From Vulcanisaeta moutnovskia 768-28 (lineage in GTDB: Archaea; Thermoproteota; Thermoprotei; Thermoproteales; Thermocladiaceae), in contig NC_015151.1 of NCBI RefSeq assembly GCF_000190315.1, positions 992,001 to 1,056,000 of the forward strand: a DNA stretch of 64,000 bases, in the 5' to 3' direction. This document shows, piece by piece, positions 25,296 to 34,758 of this stretch. The notes under the pieces are model-generated. The model ran no database searches and had not been told where the DNA came from. It saw nothing but the letters and a program-made list of their open reading frames with translations. Both the position numbers and the translations under genes were made by a program. The first letter of the stretch is position 1, and each line of letters starts with the position of its first letter.

Positions 25296-26286
25296 GGTTA
25301 GGGTCGCGATTATAGGCTTTGGGAAGATGGGAGTGCTACATGGTGCGTTAGTAAACGCTACTGGACTTGGCGAGGTTGTGACTATCGTGGATAAGGATGA
25401 GAAGATAATCAAGGCATTAAGAAGGCTATTTCGCGGTAGGGTAAGCATTGTGACCAGTATTGATGAGCTAACGGATGTAGATGCTGTATTCATAACCACA
25501 CCAATACCAACGCACTACGCACTAGCTAAGTCGAGTTTAAAACTAGACATTAAGGGCTTGTTCGTGGAGAAGACGCTTACGGATTCTGGGGCTAAATCGA
25601 GGGAATTACTCAAGGATGCCGCGTCAAGGGGCATAGTTAATGCCGTTGGTTTCCAGAAGAGGTTCATACCAACCTTTAGGTACCTAAGGGAGTGGGTTCA
25701 AAGTGTTGATGTTTCCCGTATTAAGGCTATCAGGGCATATGCGTATTCAGAGGATTTCCTTGGTGTGAATAGGTCCGTGGGCTTACTCGAACCTAGGGGC
25801 GGCGTGCTCAGGGATCTAGCCAGTCACGCTATTGATTTGCTATTCTGGTTATTTGGGTATACCAAGGCTGAGATTCATAATGTCAATATCGAGAAGACCA
25901 ACGATGCGCCCTGTGGTGAGGTTACGGTGAGGGTGTTGATCAGCGATATCGATACTACTGTGAGTACTTCATGGTGTAAGGAGGGTTATAGGGTTCCTGA
26001 GGTTGGCATTGACATAGTTACTGATGATGGTGAAGTAATTGCTAATGATTATGAAGTCGTAATCAAAAACGGTGGCAATATTAAGAAGGTCTATGCCGCA
26101 GAGCTTGAGGAACCCGTTAAGTACTTGCTCGGTGCACCTGAGTATTATAGGGAGGTTGAGGAGTTCCTTAAGAGTGTAGTGCGTGGTAAAGGGTTTGATG
26201 GCGCTACGTTTAATGACGCAGTATTGATTGATGAGTTCATAGACGAGGCCCTGAGGGTCCATAATGCACGTACTAGTGGGAGATAA
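25288..26286 (+). CDS. Gfo/Idh/MocA-family oxidoreductase (332 aa)
   Basis: A Rossmann GxGxxG-type VAIIGFGKMGVLHGALV opens the protein. The family's EKP motif appears as FVEKTLTDSG, and a C-terminal alpha/beta domain follows (GGVLRDLASHAIDLLFWLFG, with the HxxD-like catalytic region). Members oxidise or reduce sugars, often nucleotide-sugars made for surface glycans. Its position between glycosyltransferases and the 23-base overlap with the next gene suggest a sugar-modifying pair. The EKT in place of EKP is a minor deviation. Confidence 0.8.
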   Translation: MDKVRVAIIGFGKMGVLHGALVNATGLGEVVTIVDKDEKIIKALRRLFRGRVSIVTSIDELTDVDAVFITTPIPTHYALAKSSLKLDIKGLFVEKTLTDSGAKSRELLKDAASRGIVNAVGFQKRFIPTFRYLREWVQSVDVSRIKAIRAYAYSEDFLGVNRSVGLLEPRGGVLRDLASHAIDLLFWLFGYTKAEIHNVNIEKTNDAPCGEVTVRVLISDIDTTVSTSWCKEGYRVPEVGIDIVTDDGEVIANDYEVVIKNGGNIKKVYAAELEEPVKYLLGAPEYYREVEEFLKSVVRGKGFDGATFNDAVLIDEFIDEALRVHNARTSGR

Positions 26287-27133
26287 CCCCTTCCACGGGA
26301 TTAAGCACCTAGCCCAGTCAGAGGCCAGGTTTAGGGGTGGCGTTAAGGATCTTAGATACGCAATTAAGTTAGTAATTGGCTCTAGGGATGCTGGTGCTGA
26401 TGGCTTTATGCTCTCAGTGAGTGATACGACACTCTCGATACTCAGCGGCATTAGGAACCACGTTGATAGGAGAAAATTCCTGATCGCAGCCATTGCTCCA
26501 TACGCCTATGAGTATGTTAGGAAAGCGACTGTGGTCGGTACTGTGGGTTTAGTTAAGGAGTTTGTCGATAATGTTACTAAGTCGTCTAACATCAGGGCTA
26601 TCTATCATGGCTTTAAGGCTGCGGTGAGTATGGACTTGCTCAATGGATTGAAGGCGTTAATTGATTATGAGCTTGGACGTATTAAAAATGCCTACGGTTC
26701 TAAACCGTGGACTTTGATGCTCCATGAGTTAATCGTCGATACGCTAGTACCGTATGGACTTGCCGAGGTCTTGGCAGAGGCCCTTGAGTACATTAGGGGT
26801 AGGGGTGTCATCCCTGGTATTGAGACTAGGAACCTACCTACGGTATACAAGGCATTGGGGGAGTACTCAGTAATGGATTATGTCGTGTTTAGTGCGCCGT
26901 TTAATAGGGTTGGCTTTCAAATGTCGCCGTCTAAGGAGGCATATGAGGAGTTCGTTAGGAGGTACCCAGGTAAGTTAATAGCCTTTAGTGTGCTGGCCAG
27001 CGGTTTGTTGAAACCAAGGGAGGCCCTGGATTACGTGGCCAAGTTCAAGAACGAACTTCTTGGCATTGTTATCGGTGTTTCAAAGGAGGAGCAAGTATCT
27101 GTGTTCAAGTTGGCTAGGGAGTTATTAGGATGA
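26264..27133 (+). CDS. TIM-barrel-like protein paired with the oxidoreductase (289 aa)
   Basis: The protein begins MHVLVGDNPFHGIKHLAQSE and shows alternating strands and helices suggesting a TIM barrel (DAGADGFMLS, RKFLIAAIAPYAYEYV, GKLIAFSVLASGLL, ELLGIVIGVSKEEQ). The last segment resembles the aldo-keto-reductase-type end of a barrel, but the AKR catalytic residues are not evident. It overlaps the Gfo/Idh gene by 23 bases and the next GT4 by four, so it likely works on the same sugar. Function not assigned. Confidence 0.55.
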   Translation: MHVLVGDNPFHGIKHLAQSEARFRGGVKDLRYAIKLVIGSRDAGADGFMLSVSDTTLSILSGIRNHVDRRKFLIAAIAPYAYEYVRKATVVGTVGLVKEFVDNVTKSSNIRAIYHGFKAAVSMDLLNGLKALIDYELGRIKNAYGSKPWTLMLHELIVDTLVPYGLAEVLAEALEYIRGRGVIPGIETRNLPTVYKALGEYSVMDYVVFSAPFNRVGFQMSPSKEAYEEFVRRYPGKLIAFSVLASGLLKPREALDYVAKFKNELLGIVIGVSKEEQVSVFKLARELLG

Positions 27134-28311
27134 GAGTTTTAATGGTTGGTAGGGAGTACCCGCCATACACCGTTGGTGGCGTCGCAACACACACGTACCA
27201 CTTAACCCAGGCTCTAAGAAGGTTAGGCGTTATCGTTGATGTTATTTCATTCGGAAACCCAGCCAGATCTAATGATGGCGTTATGTTCATAGGACCTAGA
27301 AGCGCCATTATTAAGAGGACCAATATTAAGTTTGGTGAAGCATTGGCGATAATGTACGATATCGCTAGGCTAACCCGGATTGTCGATAGTCTGCTGAGGA
27401 GGGGTGATTACGATGTTGTTCACGTTCAGGAGCCCTACGTTGGTGGTCTTATAAGGTTTCGTAGTAAGGTTACTACGATACACGACACGAGTTATGGCGA
27501 GGTTAAGTCAATATTTACACATGAGGTTAATAGGGATTGGAAGAGGCTTGGTTTTTACCTGGGCCTTGGTTACTTCATGGAGTACTCGTCAATTGCCACT
27601 AGTAGGGTTATCATAGCACCATCACCCCAGGTTAAGGATGAGTTGGTGAGCAAATACGGCCTTGATTCACACAGAGTTAGGGTGATAATGAATGGTGTTG
27701 ATCCTAACAACAAGTATCTTGGCATTAGTAAGGAGGAGGCTAAGAAAATGCTTAGTATTGACAAGCCATTAATATTCACATCATCACAACACGTTGCTAG
27801 GAAGAGGCTGGACGTCTTCTTATACGCAATGAAGATGCTTGATGAGTGGGGCATCCTGGATAAGGTTGAGGTTAGGATTGGCGGTAATGGACCATTAAGG
27901 CCGATGCTTGAGGATTTAGCGAGGAGATTGGGGATCCTGGGTAGGGTTAGGTTCATGGGTTGGTTAAGTAGGGATCAGTTGGAGCTTCATTATAGGGCTG
28001 CCGATGTCTTCGTAATATCCTCGGATTACGAGGCCGGCCCAATAACAATGCTTGAGGCCATGATTGCGGAGACTCCAGTGGTTTCTACTAGGATTAGGGG
28101 ATTCCCTGAGCTGGCTAGGGATGGTGTTGAGGCGATGCTCGTTAATCCTGGTGACTACGTTGCCATGGCTAAGGCTCTAATTGAGGTTCTGACTAATGAG
28201 GACTTGGCGAGGAGACTCGTACGTAATGGTAGGGAGTTCGCCATGAGATTTACTTGGGATAGAGTTGCCGAGAGGACCTTAGGGGTTTATAGGGAGGTCG
28301 TGGGTGGTTAG
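27130..28311 (+). CDS. GT4 glycosyltransferase (393 aa)
   Basis: The opening MVGREYPPYTVGGVATHTYH is the typical GT4 acceptor loop. DYDVVHVQEPYVGG follows, and the C-terminal domain carries FTSSQHVARKRLD and VISSDYEAGPITMLEAMIAE, the E-x7-E donor site, then PVVSTRIRGFPEL. The ATG overlaps the previous stop by four bases. It is intact and of normal length. The sugar is unknown. Confidence 0.88.
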   Translation: MRVLMVGREYPPYTVGGVATHTYHLTQALRRLGVIVDVISFGNPARSNDGVMFIGPRSAIIKRTNIKFGEALAIMYDIARLTRIVDSLLRRGDYDVVHVQEPYVGGLIRFRSKVTTIHDTSYGEVKSIFTHEVNRDWKRLGFYLGLGYFMEYSSIATSRVIIAPSPQVKDELVSKYGLDSHRVRVIMNGVDPNNKYLGISKEEAKKMLSIDKPLIFTSSQHVARKRLDVFLYAMKMLDEWGILDKVEVRIGGNGPLRPMLEDLARRLGILGRVRFMGWLSRDQLELHYRAADVFVISSDYEAGPITMLEAMIAETPVVSTRIRGFPELARDGVEAMLVNPGDYVAMAKALIEVLTNEDLARRLVRNGREFAMRFTWDRVAERTLGVYREVVGG

Positions 28312-28314
28312 GCC

Positions 28315-29388
28315 GTGAGGATTCTCCTGGTCGGCCACGCCTACCCACCGTACGCTGGTGGGTTGTCTCATGTGCTGTATAATGTATCGCTTAGACTTGT
28401 GTCTATGGGGCATGAGGTTACCGTGCTGGGGCTTAGGTATGGCGGTAATGCACCAAACATAGAGTTACCTAGGTTGAGGGTGATTAGGGCGGTGGGCATA
28501 GCGCCTAGGGACTCGTACTTTGCGCCAACTCATGATTTCATAATTAAATTCACCAAGTTAGTTAGGGAGTTCGACCCAGACGTAATCCATATACACAACG
28601 TGGGATCCCTAATAACGCCGACCGCGGTTATTCTAAGCAGGTTCTTTAATAATATGGATAGAGTTGTCTTGACACCGCACCATCATGAGGAGGGTAGTAG
28701 GATCGATACTAAGGCCATGTGGATGTTATACAAGCCTGTACTTAGGCGAATCCTTCGGGTGATAAATAGGGTACATACCGTATCTCAATTTGAGAGGTTA
28801 CTCGTGCTTAGGGATTTTGGTATTGATTCCGTTGTCATACCTAATGGTGTCTCTGAGGACGTGTATGACGTTAAGAGGGAGGATCCCGACCTGCCCACTG
28901 TTACCTATGCAGGTAGGGTTGAGGAGTATAAGAGGGTTGATTTAGCGGTTAGGGCTGTGGCGAAGGCTCAAGAGTTTTTGGGTGTGAAGATTAGGTTTAA
29001 GGTCATTGGTGATGGACCAGCGATAGGTGGTATTAAGAGATTAGCTAGGGAGTTAGGTGTCGAATTGATGCATACTGGTTTTTTACCTAGGGTTGATTAT
29101 TTAAGGGAGTTGGCTAATTCCACGGTATTCATAAACTTATCCAAGTATGAGGCCTTTAGTATAGTAACCGCAGAGGCGTTGGCACTGGGTCTTCCTGTGG
29201 TTATTGCCAGGCCGTGGGGTAGGGTATTCAGTGCCTTTGGTGCATATGTTATTAACCCAGACAATCTGTCCGAGACAGTAAATACATTAGTTAAGGCATT
29301 AAGTGAGCCACCAAGCATTAGGGCTAAGATCCCGACCTGGAGCGAAGTTGTTAAAGAGTACGTAAGTAAACTATATTGCGCCAAGTAA
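28315..29388 (+). CDS. GT4 glycosyltransferase (357 aa)
   Basis: A GTG start three bases after the previous stop gives VRILLVGHAYPPYAGGLSHV, the GT4 N-terminal loop. HIHNVGSLITPTAV and TPHHHEEG belong to the acceptor domain. The C-terminal domain has YAGRVEEYKRVDLAVRAV and LSKYEAFSIVTAEALALGLP, the E-x7-E site. It is intact and closes a run of three coupled sugar-transfer genes. Confidence 0.85.
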   Translation: MRILLVGHAYPPYAGGLSHVLYNVSLRLVSMGHEVTVLGLRYGGNAPNIELPRLRVIRAVGIAPRDSYFAPTHDFIIKFTKLVREFDPDVIHIHNVGSLITPTAVILSRFFNNMDRVVLTPHHHEEGSRIDTKAMWMLYKPVLRRILRVINRVHTVSQFERLLVLRDFGIDSVVIPNGVSEDVYDVKREDPDLPTVTYAGRVEEYKRVDLAVRAVAKAQEFLGVKIRFKVIGDGPAIGGIKRLARELGVELMHTGFLPRVDYLRELANSTVFINLSKYEAFSIVTAEALALGLPVVIARPWGRVFSAFGAYVINPDNLSETVNTLVKALSEPPSIRAKIPTWSEVVKEYVSKLYCAK

Positions 29389-29433
29389 GTACTGCTTTAA
29401 GCCCTATACCTAGACATTACTGGTGAGTACTAA

Positions 29434-31269
29434 ATGACGTATATAGGGGTTAGGATTGTGGAGTTTGCGGACAAATTATTGAGTAAGATGGACATTACAA
29501 GCTTTGGGAAGGCCCTTGTATACATGACTGCATTATTGACCATAGTATTCATAGTTTTAGCCATAATAGCAATACTATCGCTTAGAAGAGGCGCTGCAGC
29601 AACGAATGGTGGATTAATGAGAATTAGTAAATATAATAAGTTATTGGAATTATTGATTCTGGCTATATCAACAATAATACCGATATCTGCAGCAGTGCCT
29701 ATAGACTCGATATATAGATTCTTCGGATACTTCATATTAGCGACAATCAATACGGTATTGATGGCCCTATACATAATGAGCAATGGGCAGAGGAAGTCAT
29801 ATTTACTGTACGGAGCCACCGTGATATTACTAACGGCTGTAGTCTCCGTATTCGTAAAGAACCACTTCTTTGGTTCTACATTCCCGTATAACTTCAAAGA
29901 CGAACCTCTTTATACGCAAGGAAATCTTACAGAGTATCAAGTAACTGCAATTAAAGGAGGCTTTTATTATTTCATACCCACAGATGCGATTAACCTGGTG
30001 ACCATAGGCCTCTACACAAACTTAGTGGATCCTCTTGCGGTGCTTTATGATTCATTATTTGCGGTAGTTACCGTGCTCTCGCTAATAGCGTTTTTTGAAA
30101 GATTTAGGTTAAGAGGCGCCGTACTGAGTACTTTCCTAATATTTGTGCCACCGCTCTCATTCTTGATAGCTAGGGTTAGTTCATTACCGTATACGGCCTC
30201 CGCACTTATGTCACTGGCAATTATGCTCACCGGAGGCTCCATCATGGGCACAGCAGTATTATATGCATTATTTGCGTTAGACGCAATATTCGCGCATCCA
30301 GTGGGTCCCGTAGCTATGACCGAATTATTATTAATAGCTTACTTGATAATACCAATGATTAAGATACCACGTGATGAGAAGGCAAGGATTAGGTCAATAA
30401 TCGGTAAGGCACTGGCTATACTCACGATTATGGAATTCGCATACTGGGTAGGAGTTGATATAGCTATGTTCTTAATAATAATTAAGGTAAATAGAACAAT
30501 AAATGCCCTTCAACTATTCACAAACACGATAGTTGGTGGAAATACAACAGCATTATACAATATATCACCTACGGTAGCTCCAGGGTACTCAAGCCCGGAG
30601 GTTAGGGTTTTCTCGTACATATGGGCATTTCCCATAGCCCTCTCACTGGTGTTGATTGCATTAATCATAATCTACGGTATTAATAGAATGAATAAATTAA
30701 ATACTATGAATTGGTTAGGGCTTGTCATAGGATTCTCGTCCTCGCTATCCTCAATATTAGCCACGGCATTTGGTTATGCAGATTACACAGCCGGGTTAAC
30801 CACAGGTCAGTACCTATTACCCGTAGCGTATCTATTAGCTCTAATCGGTGCCACAACAATGATAAGCATATTCCTTAGAAGTAAGTCGAGAATTATCGCG
30901 GTAGTATTTACGTTATTATTCGCAATATTCGTATTCTTAGGAGTATACTCCCCTGACTGGGCGCCTATTGAGAACTCATCAATATTCCATGTAATGGCTA
31001 TGGTACACCCATACTATATACCCCTAGAATCTAAACAATTAAGCCCAGTAATACCGAAAAGCACACCGTTTTACGCACAGGATGGATTACCCTTTGGTAG
31101 TCAGGGCAAAATACCATCAGCATACATACTCCAAGACTTCTCAACATGTAATTACGATACATTTCTCGGTGTGTATATGAGTCAGGTACCACAATGCGTA
31201 CTTAATAATGGCGATTTATCACTAATGACAACGCAGGGCTATGCAATATTAACACCAATCAATCACTAA
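29434..31269 (+). CDS. Large multi-span membrane protein of the glycan island (611 aa)
   Basis: Some twelve to thirteen hydrophobic segments alternate with short loops, for example 26-48, 65-84, 90-110, 119-136, then clusters to about 510. The C-terminal 100 residues are extracellular-looking (STPFYAQDGLPFGSQG, a CNYD...QCVL cysteine pair). There is no clear family. Its size and topology fit a GT-C-type glycosyltransferase, polymerase or ligase. A short DEPLYTQGN near residue 160 could be the acidic loop of a GT-C enzyme. It is co-directional with the GT4 run, 45 bases downstream. Confidence 0.6.
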   Translation: MTYIGVRIVEFADKLLSKMDITSFGKALVYMTALLTIVFIVLAIIAILSLRRGAAATNGGLMRISKYNKLLELLILAISTIIPISAAVPIDSIYRFFGYFILATINTVLMALYIMSNGQRKSYLLYGATVILLTAVVSVFVKNHFFGSTFPYNFKDEPLYTQGNLTEYQVTAIKGGFYYFIPTDAINLVTIGLYTNLVDPLAVLYDSLFAVVTVLSLIAFFERFRLRGAVLSTFLIFVPPLSFLIARVSSLPYTASALMSLAIMLTGGSIMGTAVLYALFALDAIFAHPVGPVAMTELLLIAYLIIPMIKIPRDEKARIRSIIGKALAILTIMEFAYWVGVDIAMFLIIIKVNRTINALQLFTNTIVGGNTTALYNISPTVAPGYSSPEVRVFSYIWAFPIALSLVLIALIIIYGINRMNKLNTMNWLGLVIGFSSSLSSILATAFGYADYTAGLTTGQYLLPVAYLLALIGATTMISIFLRSKSRIIAVVFTLLFAIFVFLGVYSPDWAPIENSSIFHVMAMVHPYYIPLESKQLSPVIPKSTPFYAQDGLPFGSQGKIPSAYILQDFSTCNYDTFLGVYMSQVPQCVLNNGDLSLMTTQGYAILTPINH

Positions 31270-32168
31270 TGAATGAAAAACCATACATAACAATCTGCGG
31301 AACAACATACCAAACAGCAAAAACATTAGATGCAAGCCTATCATCGGTCGTCAACGTATTCAACGAGTTAGGAGTACCGTACGAAGTGGTGATAATCGAT
31401 AACTACTCAACAGACGGAACATACGAAAAACTACTGGAGTGGTCAAGGAAAATACCACTCAGGGTTTACAGATACAAATGCTCCCGAGGACTAGGAAGAG
31501 CACTATGCGTCAGGCTTGCCCGTGGTAAATACATATTCATGATAGACCTGGACAGGATATATAATACAAACGCCTTGACCAAGCTAATAAAGTGCCATTT
31601 TATCATTAGCGAGAAGCTAAATATTGAATGCACAGGGTTTGGTAATAAGGACCCGATCATTAAAACTAATTATAGGGATTTGAATAGGGCTGAGGATACC
31701 GACTTGTTTGCAAGATCAATAAAAACGGCGCACTATCACTACATATTCCGCTAGATGAACCATTATATAGGGAAATAAGGCTTTCCCATACGCACATAGG
31801 CTTTTTGTTACAAACATCCGTATCCGAGTTAAGATACGTAGCAAATATAGCGAATTACCTACAAAGAATCATGAGAAACGTACTCGACTTCCTAACTGGC
31901 GGAGCGTACATTGGCCGTGTCATTTCTACTCCTAATACTTCACCTAAGAGGAGTGCCTAGGTACGAAGTATCTAAACTCCTAAGCAATCACCTACTTATG
32001 GAACTCCATGTATCACTAATATCAATATTATCCAAGAAATTACTCAGCAACCTATGCATGGATAATAATTATGACTATAAAAACGACATAGCAGACATCG
32101 TTAAGGACCCAGTATTTAGGTATGCATGGACAATGTACTCATATGAGAGGAAGATTCATAGTAATTGA
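31269..32168 (+). pseudogene. GT2 glycosyltransferase broken by two frameshifts
   Basis: The GT2 N-terminus is clear: ITICGTTYQTAKTLDASLSS, VVIIDNYSTDGTYEK, and DLDR (IFMIDLDRIYNT) as the DxD. Frame 1 stops at 31754 after an AAAAA run near 31722; adding one A would restore KNGALSLHIPLDEPL. The second frame then runs to about 31910 and a third frame (LAVSFLLLILHLRGV) continues to 32168, where YSYERKIHSN ends. The whole would be about 300 residues. Codon style is strongly A-ending. Either real decay or two indel errors. Confidence 0.7.
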
Positions 32169-32838
32169 TGGACCAATAGCCAGTGGGAAAACGACAATCA
32201 AGTACATGATAAAGGAGCTAATCAAAGAACCGTCAATAGCGATTACCCAATCACCATACGCACTATTGACATATGCTATAACCAAAGCATTGGCAACTTT
32301 AATAACCAAGGATAAAAAAGTGAAGGAAATATATCCATTAACCTACTTGGAAATGGCTAAGCCGCAATTGCTGGCTAAAATACTGAAATTACTCATAGCA
32401 ATGGACCTACTCCAATCAATAGTCATAGCCACGGCATCAAAGATAATGAACCTAATGGGCATAAACGTATTAATAGAGGACTACCTACCAACAATAATCC
32501 TAGACCACATAGAATATGCAAGACTATACATGGAAGACCACGAACTAGACAGGGATAGGGCAATTAAAGCGCTGTACAAATTATCATTAACCCTAATGAA
32601 CATGCTTACGCCCATAGCAATATATGTACATGCCAACACCAAAACGAGACTAAGCAGGAGCATCAATAGGGGTTATAGGATTGTGAACCCAGATATACTA
32701 CACGATAACCTAAGGAGCAAGGCATTACTAACCGTGATGAGACTATCAATGGGTAACAATGTACATGTAATCAACAACAACGGCCCACTAAGCGAGACAA
32801 GGAGACAATTAATCGATATTGTGGCGAAAAATGATTAG
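32143..32838 (+). CDS. Thymidylate-kinase-like P-loop kinase (231 aa)
   Basis: FIVIDGPIASGKTTIKYMI contains Walker A (GPIASGKTT). VLIEDYLPTIILDHIEYAR sits where thymidylate kinases have the DRY motif, and SRSINRGYRIV resembles the lid. I chose the ATG at 32143, because the ORF before it belongs to the broken GT2 gene. It overlaps the next GT2 by eight bases. It is one of four such kinases in this window. The substrate is probably not dTMP, and may be a sugar or lipid intermediate. Confidence 0.65.
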   Translation: MRGRFIVIDGPIASGKTTIKYMIKELIKEPSIAITQSPYALLTYAITKALATLITKDKKVKEIYPLTYLEMAKPQLLAKILKLLIAMDLLQSIVIATASKIMNLMGINVLIEDYLPTIILDHIEYARLYMEDHELDRDRAIKALYKLSLTLMNMLTPIAIYVHANTKTRLSRSINRGYRIVNPDILHDNLRSKALLTVMRLSMGNNVHVINNNGPLSETRRQLIDIVAKND

Positions 32839-33748
32839 CGACTGCCTACTATCAATAATAGTCGTAGCACTAAACGAGGAGAAGAGACTACCAACACTGC
32901 TGAAATCAATAAGTAACGAGGCAAGCAATAATGACATCCAGGTAATAATGATTGACAACGGCTCAACAGACCGCACATACAAAGTAATGCAGGAATACGC
33001 AGGAACTCGTAAAAACGTAAAGGTAGCAATAATAAGAGGACCGCTTGGACATGCATGGAATGAGGCGTTGAAAATGGCAGACTGCGAATACGTAATGTTC
33101 CTTGGCGCTGACATGTACCTGCCAAGGGGTTGGTATGAGAGAATAAGGAAACTATTGAGCAGGGGTAGGTACGATGCCGTAGTCGCCAGGTTAATACCAC
33201 TATTTAGGTACCAAGGACCACTGAACAACTACGACCTAGCCTACTTCCTGGGCGACACGGCAAGTGACGGTCCCTGGAGAGAGCCAACATTCCACAGCGG
33301 TGGGTTAATAGTGAGGAGGAATGCGGCCCTTAAGGTGGGCTTTAAGCCATTACCCACGTCTGAGGATGGGGAGTTCTCATTTAGATTCCTAAGGGCCGGG
33401 TACCATACTTACTACTTCCCAAGCCAGCACTACGTATTTGATGAGCATTACTATGACGTAAAAACAATGATGAGCTACTACAGGAAGCTAGGAACATCAC
33501 TAATAGTCCTAATAAGAAGCACAGGCGCACTATCAGTACTAAAGATGATGATAAGGACGGTGATGGAACCACTAACACCGCACTACCTAATAATTAGGTA
33601 TAGAAAGGCAAGGAAGTACGTACCGATCAAGTACACGACATGGATCGCGGCAGGACTAGTGAGGATATACGCAATACTAACCTCAATAATACTGCACACA
33701 ATACTACTAAAACCAATACCAACAAAAATAATCAGAACAAAACTATGA
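32831..33748 (+). CDS. GT2 glycosyltransferase (305 aa)
   Basis: The start at ATG 32831 gives MISDCLLSIIVVALNEEKRL; an upstream TTG at 32819 is possible. MIDNGSTDRTYKVM and the DxD-like FLGADMYLPRGWYERI fit GT2. A basic C-terminal helix with membrane-seeking segments ends the protein (AAGLVRIYAILTSIILHTIL). The whole gene uses A-ending codons, unlike the T-ending style of genes upstream of 29 kb. It overlaps the kinase gene by eight bases and the next GT2 by four. Confidence 0.82.
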   Translation: MISDCLLSIIVVALNEEKRLPTLLKSISNEASNNDIQVIMIDNGSTDRTYKVMQEYAGTRKNVKVAIIRGPLGHAWNEALKMADCEYVMFLGADMYLPRGWYERIRKLLSRGRYDAVVARLIPLFRYQGPLNNYDLAYFLGDTASDGPWREPTFHSGGLIVRRNAALKVGFKPLPTSEDGEFSFRFLRAGYHTYYFPSQHYVFDEHYYDVKTMMSYYRKLGTSLIVLIRSTGALSVLKMMIRTVMEPLTPHYLIIRYRKARKYVPIKYTTWIAAGLVRIYAILTSIILHTILLKPIPTKIIRTKL

Positions 33749-34758
33749 AGATATTAATAGGCATACCAACATACAGTAACTCAAGGTTCGGCTATACGAT
33801 TCGTCAGACCCTAGAAGCCTTAGTCAATCAATCCTTCAAGGACTTTCGTGTTTTAGTTGTTTATAAGCCGAGTCCTGGTGATAGGACTTTGGACGTTGTT
33901 GATGAGTTCAAGGACAAACTCGACATAGAGGTCAAAATACAAAGCGATGGGTACTTCGAAGAAGCCCTAAACATGATATATGAGGTCGCCAAGGACTACG
34001 ACATAACACTAACAACAGACGACGACGCAACACCAACAAAAACCTGGATCGAGGAGCACATAAAATTCCACAAAAACCACGAAAAAATAGGAATTGCGCA
34101 GGGTATTGTAATACCGAGTCGTAATTATTGTTATGAATCCTGGTATCTACCTAGATCGTTGATTGGTTATCATAAACCATTACTGAAGGAATTGAATGAT
34201 TACAGCACTATCGTTAATGATATGGGATTGCTTGCGTGTAAAGGTAAATGGAGAGACTATAGGTTTAATAATAGGGGTTATGTATTATCTATTGAGATTC
34301 GTGGAGTAAATATGAGCCTTAAATCTAGATCATACATTGACGGCTTTGCTTTACCAGGATACACGAAGAGAGGGTTGCATAATGAGACCTTGCTTGCCTT
34401 ACATTACGTTAGGCAAGGATTACATAGTGCTTTATTCAACGGCGGCATCGTTAACCATTTAAAGAGAGATTCATTGTCAAGACCTAGAAGTCCCATATCG
34501 AGATTTATGACAACGTTGGAAAGTCATTTACTTCCCTACGGCATTTATTATTATGGCTTTAAACTAAACATGAGAAAACTTAAGCTATATTATGGAGTCA
34601 TTGATTTATATAGTAAGTTTAGAAAAACATTATTATCAAAAACCTATGCCATAGGACTTAAGCTGGCAATCGAAGCTATAAGTAGTGATTATGAACCGAG
34701 CGAAGTAAGGAGTAAGTTATTAGAGATTGAGAAAAACGCAAAGGCGAGGTATGAGTAA
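33745..34758 (+). CDS. GT2 glycosyltransferase (337 aa)
   Basis: I chose the ATG at 33745, overlapping the previous stop by four bases, which gives MKILIGIPTYSNSRFGYTIR. The DxD site is TLTTDDDATPTKTWIEEH. Further on, YDLTLTTDD-like acidic residues and a His-containing HNETLLALHYVRQG match GT2 family enzymes. The codon style changes sharply around 33906-34090, the DxD segment, from T-ending to A-ending codons and back. The gene overlaps the methyltransferase by eight bases. Confidence 0.82.
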   Translation: MKILIGIPTYSNSRFGYTIRQTLEALVNQSFKDFRVLVVYKPSPGDRTLDVVDEFKDKLDIEVKIQSDGYFEEALNMIYEVAKDYDITLTTDDDATPTKTWIEEHIKFHKNHEKIGIAQGIVIPSRNYCYESWYLPRSLIGYHKPLLKELNDYSTIVNDMGLLACKGKWRDYRFNNRGYVLSIEIRGVNMSLKSRSYIDGFALPGYTKRGLHNETLLALHYVRQGLHSALFNGGIVNHLKRDSLSRPRSPISRFMTTLESHLLPYGIYYYGFKLNMRKLKLYYGVIDLYSKFRKTLLSKTYAIGLKLAIEAISSDYEPSEVRSKLLEIEKNAKARYE

